NCBI RefSeq assembly: GCF_003481825.1
Contig: NZ_QULW01000027.1
Coordinates: 1-41,815, forward strand
Source of the DNA: Clostridium sp. OM02-18AC
GTDB lineage: Bacteria > Bacillota > Clostridia > Lachnospirales > Lachnospiraceae
DNA length: 41,815 nucleotides
Direction of reading: 5' to 3'
Shown here: positions 40,323-41,815 of the stretch, piece after piece
Layout of the letters: each line of letters starts with the position of its first letter
How positions within the stretch are numbered: position 1 is the first letter of the stretch
Program-made: the position numbers and the translations under genes
Notes under the pieces: model-generated
Database searches by the model: none
What the model saw: the letters and a program-made list of their open reading frames with translations, nothing else
Told to the model about the DNA's origin: nothing

Positions 40323-41438
40323 ATGTATCGAAGTGTATTGGCCCTGCTTTTCGCCGCAGTGCTGCTGGGCGGCTGCGCCGCCGGGAAGCAGACTGTGCCG
40401 AAGGAAAAGAGCGGACAGGAAACAAACATGGACGGAGCGGCTTTTGACCGGTCCGACGAGGAGGTCACCTATATGGATACCACAGACAATGTCATCTATC
40501 TGGCGGGCGGCTGCTTCTGGGGCATGGAACAGCTGATGCAGTCCATCCCCGGCGTCATCGATGCCGAGAGCGGCTATGCCAACGGCACCTGCGAGGCGGA
40601 CGCCGATTACAAGACCGTCTGCCAAGGGAACACCGGCTTCCGGGAGGCCGTGCGGGTGGAGTATGACCCCGGGCAGGTGAGTCTCGACGCCCTGCTGCTG
40701 GCCTACTTCTATGTGATCGATCCCACGGTGGAGAACCGACAGGGCAACGACCGGGGCAGCCAGTATCAGACCGGTGTCTATTACACCAACGAAAGCGCGA
40801 AGGAAACGGTGGAGCGCATCGCGGAGATCGAGCGGGGACGCAGTGAAAAGTTCTTCGTGGAGATAGGTCCACTCAAGAACTATTATCCTGCCGAGGAGTA
40901 CCACCAGAACTACCTCGAAAAGAACCCGAACGGCTACTGCCACATCCCGCGCGCGGAGATGGAGCTGTTTTCCCGGCTGCGCATCGATCCGGGCGACTAT
41001 CAGAAGCCCGCGGCGGAATCCATCCGGGACAAGCTGACGGCGGAGCAGTACCGTGTTACGCAGGAGAGCGGCACGGAGCGCGCTTTCACAGGCGAGTTCT
41101 GGGATAAGTTTGAAAAGGGCATCTATGTGGATGTCGTCACCGGCGAGCCGCTCTTTTCCTCCACGGATAAGTACGAGAGCGGCTGCGGCTGGCCGGCTTT
41201 CACAAAGCCCATTGAAGAGCCTGCCGTGGTGGAACTGGAGGACCTGAGCCACGGCATGCGCCGTACAGAGGTCAGAAGCCGTGCCGGAGATTCTCACCTT
41301 GGTCATGTGTTCACCGGCGATCCGGAGTCCCCCAATGGCGTGCGCTACTGCATCAACAGTGCGGCCCTGCGCTTTGTGCCTTACGCAAAGATGAAAGCAG
41401 AGGGTTACGGATATCTTCTGTATCTGTTCGAGGAATGA
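40323..41438 (+). CDS. msrAB: MsrA-MsrB fusion lipoprotein (methionine sulfoxide reductase)
   Basis: A 371-aa bifunctional enzyme reducing both stereoisomers of protein methionine sulfoxide. An N-terminal signal with lipobox LLGGC (Cys18) anchors it outside the membrane. The MsrA domain (about 56-210) has catalytic Cys64 in YLAGGCFWGMEQ, and also GTCEADADYKTVCQGNTGFREAVRVEYDP and QYQTGVYYTNE. The MsrB domain (about 230-368) has SGCGWPAFTKP (resolving Cys) and GVRYCINSAALRF (catalytic Cys); the CxxC zinc ligands are absent, as in other non-zinc forms. AAAGGAGG precedes the ATG. A small hairpin (TTGCCC/GGGCAA, 40264-40280) lies in the 96-base gap upstream. Confidence 0.94.
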   Translation: MYRSVLALLFAAVLLGGCAAGKQTVPKEKSGQETNMDGAAFDRSDEEVTYMDTTDNVIYLAGGCFWGMEQLMQSIPGVIDAESGYANGTCEADADYKTVCQGNTGFREAVRVEYDPGQVSLDALLLAYFYVIDPTVENRQGNDRGSQYQTGVYYTNESAKETVERIAEIERGRSEKFFVEIGPLKNYYPAEEYHQNYLEKNPNGYCHIPRAEMELFSRLRIDPGDYQKPAAESIRDKLTAEQYRVTQESGTERAFTGEFWDKFEKGIYVDVVTGEPLFSSTDKYESGCGWPAFTKPIEEPAVVELEDLSHGMRRTEVRSRAGDSHLGHVFTGDPESPNGVRYCINSAALRFVPYAKMKAEGYGYLLYLFEE

Positions 41439-41464
41439 GTTCGCATAATACAATGATATAATAA

Positions 41465-41498
41465 GCAGCGGTCCAATCATTATGAACCGGGCCGCTGT
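41465..41498. terminator. Terminator of the redox operon
   Basis: CAGCGGTCC (41466-41474) pairs with GGGCCGCTG (41489-41497), including one G-U pair, around a 14-base loop. CGTTTATG follows on the plus strand. It ends the operon 26 bases after msrAB; the short T run makes it moderate. Confidence 0.6.
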
Positions 41499-41517
41499 CG
41501 TTTATGCTCATGTCGGT

Positions 41518-41736
41518 TTATTCAAACAGGACGTTCAGCTTGCTGTTCAGAATCAGATCGGCATAAGCAAGCGGGTCGTTGTAGATCAGATAATCCAGCT
41601 CTGACCACTGGAAGCGGTTATCGGCAACTTCGTTTTCAACGGCGGTGAAGTCAATGGAAATCCGGCTTCCATCGTCAAAAACCAGTTCTACGCTGGCTGT
41701 GTCGATGTTGAATTGACAGAAAATAAGTTTACTCAT
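41518..41736 (-). CDS. DUF6061 family small protein
   Basis: A 72-aa protein, MSKLIFCQFNIDTASVELVF..., with FDDGSRISIDFTAVENEV, NRFQWSELDYLIYNDPLAYADLIL and a short tail. This pattern matches DUF6061 as I recall it, a family common on conjugative and mobilisable elements of gut Clostridia; function unknown. The start at 41736 is set by GGAG eight bases ahead, rather than an ATG two codons upstream. It is convergent with msrAB and supports a mobile origin of this end of the window. From 41737 to the end I see nothing more. Confidence 0.75.
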   Translation of the reverse strand: MSKLIFCQFNIDTASVELVFDDGSRISIDFTAVENEVADNRFQWSELDYLIYNDPLAYADLILNSKLNVLFE

Positions 41737-41815
41737 AGTCATATCTCCACGATGTTTTTTAGGATAACAAGCGGGAATCCTCGGTTATTCAATTGCCGAG
41801 ATGAAAGCGTCTGAA

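Noticed and set aside
39618..41480. 620-codon open frame on the minus strand opposite the thioredoxin-like and msrAB genes
   Set aside because: It lies fully antisense to two well-recognised genes. Its composition (Ala, Val, Leu, His, Arg rich, no domain) is what GC-rich codon usage on the other strand produces.

Overview
The window looks like chromosomal DNA of a low-to-mid GC anaerobic Firmicute, most likely a gut Lachnospiraceae (Blautia/Dorea/Mediterraneibacter-like). This is inferred from the gene families (GlpP antiterminator, BFD-type GlpA with a GlpB-like partner and a DUF1667 protein, long-form HPF, PheB, a CD1871A-type micro-protein, a DUF6061 protein) and from a dispersed intergenic repeat with a GTGAACAG end. 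No 16S rRNA is present, so the genus is a guess.

Layout. 1-490: left edge, minus strand, with a textbook promoter and boxA-like leader pointing out of the window (probably an rRNA operon) and two tRNA-Ser genes behind a second strong promoter. 600-6130: glycerol-3-phosphate / glycerophosphodiester catabolic operon (glpA-like, glpB-like, DUF1667, GDPD, glpP) preceded by an MgtC/SapB membrane protein. 6280-12220: complete Opp/Dpp-type peptide ABC transporter (binding lipoprotein, two permeases, two ATPases) with a promoter and a structured 5' leader. 12340-19933: housekeeping block on the minus strand: ispD, tsaD, rnz, a small CxxC protein, rimI-tsaB-tsaE (tRNA t6A pathway), a YcxB-like membrane protein and tex. 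20150-22460: a small DUF4190 protein, then hom and pheB (amino-acid metabolism). 22533-27711: prfB (programmed +1 frameshift), secA and hpf; the secA/hpf intergenic region carries a cluster of DnaA boxes. 27814-35398: an acyltransferase, an SH3b-NlpC/P60 cell-wall hydrolase, an SDR oxidoreductase, a broken LysR regulator, greA, pepT and an NSS-family sodium symporter.

35600-41815 is different: decayed fragments (AEC permease; a mobile-element-like protein) lead into a visibly GC-richer block. It holds a two-component system (sensor and OmpR-type regulator) divergent from a four-gene redox operon: a 48-aa CxxC membrane micro-protein, a NapH-like polyferredoxin membrane protein, a thioredoxin-like lipoprotein and an MsrA-MsrB fusion lipoprotein. 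A DUF6061 protein, of a type common on conjugative elements, closes the window. I read this as a horizontally acquired system repairing methionine sulfoxide outside the membrane, with electrons passed from cytoplasmic ferredoxin through the membrane Fe-S protein and the thioredoxin-like lipoprotein to MsrAB. It is the most interesting part of the window.
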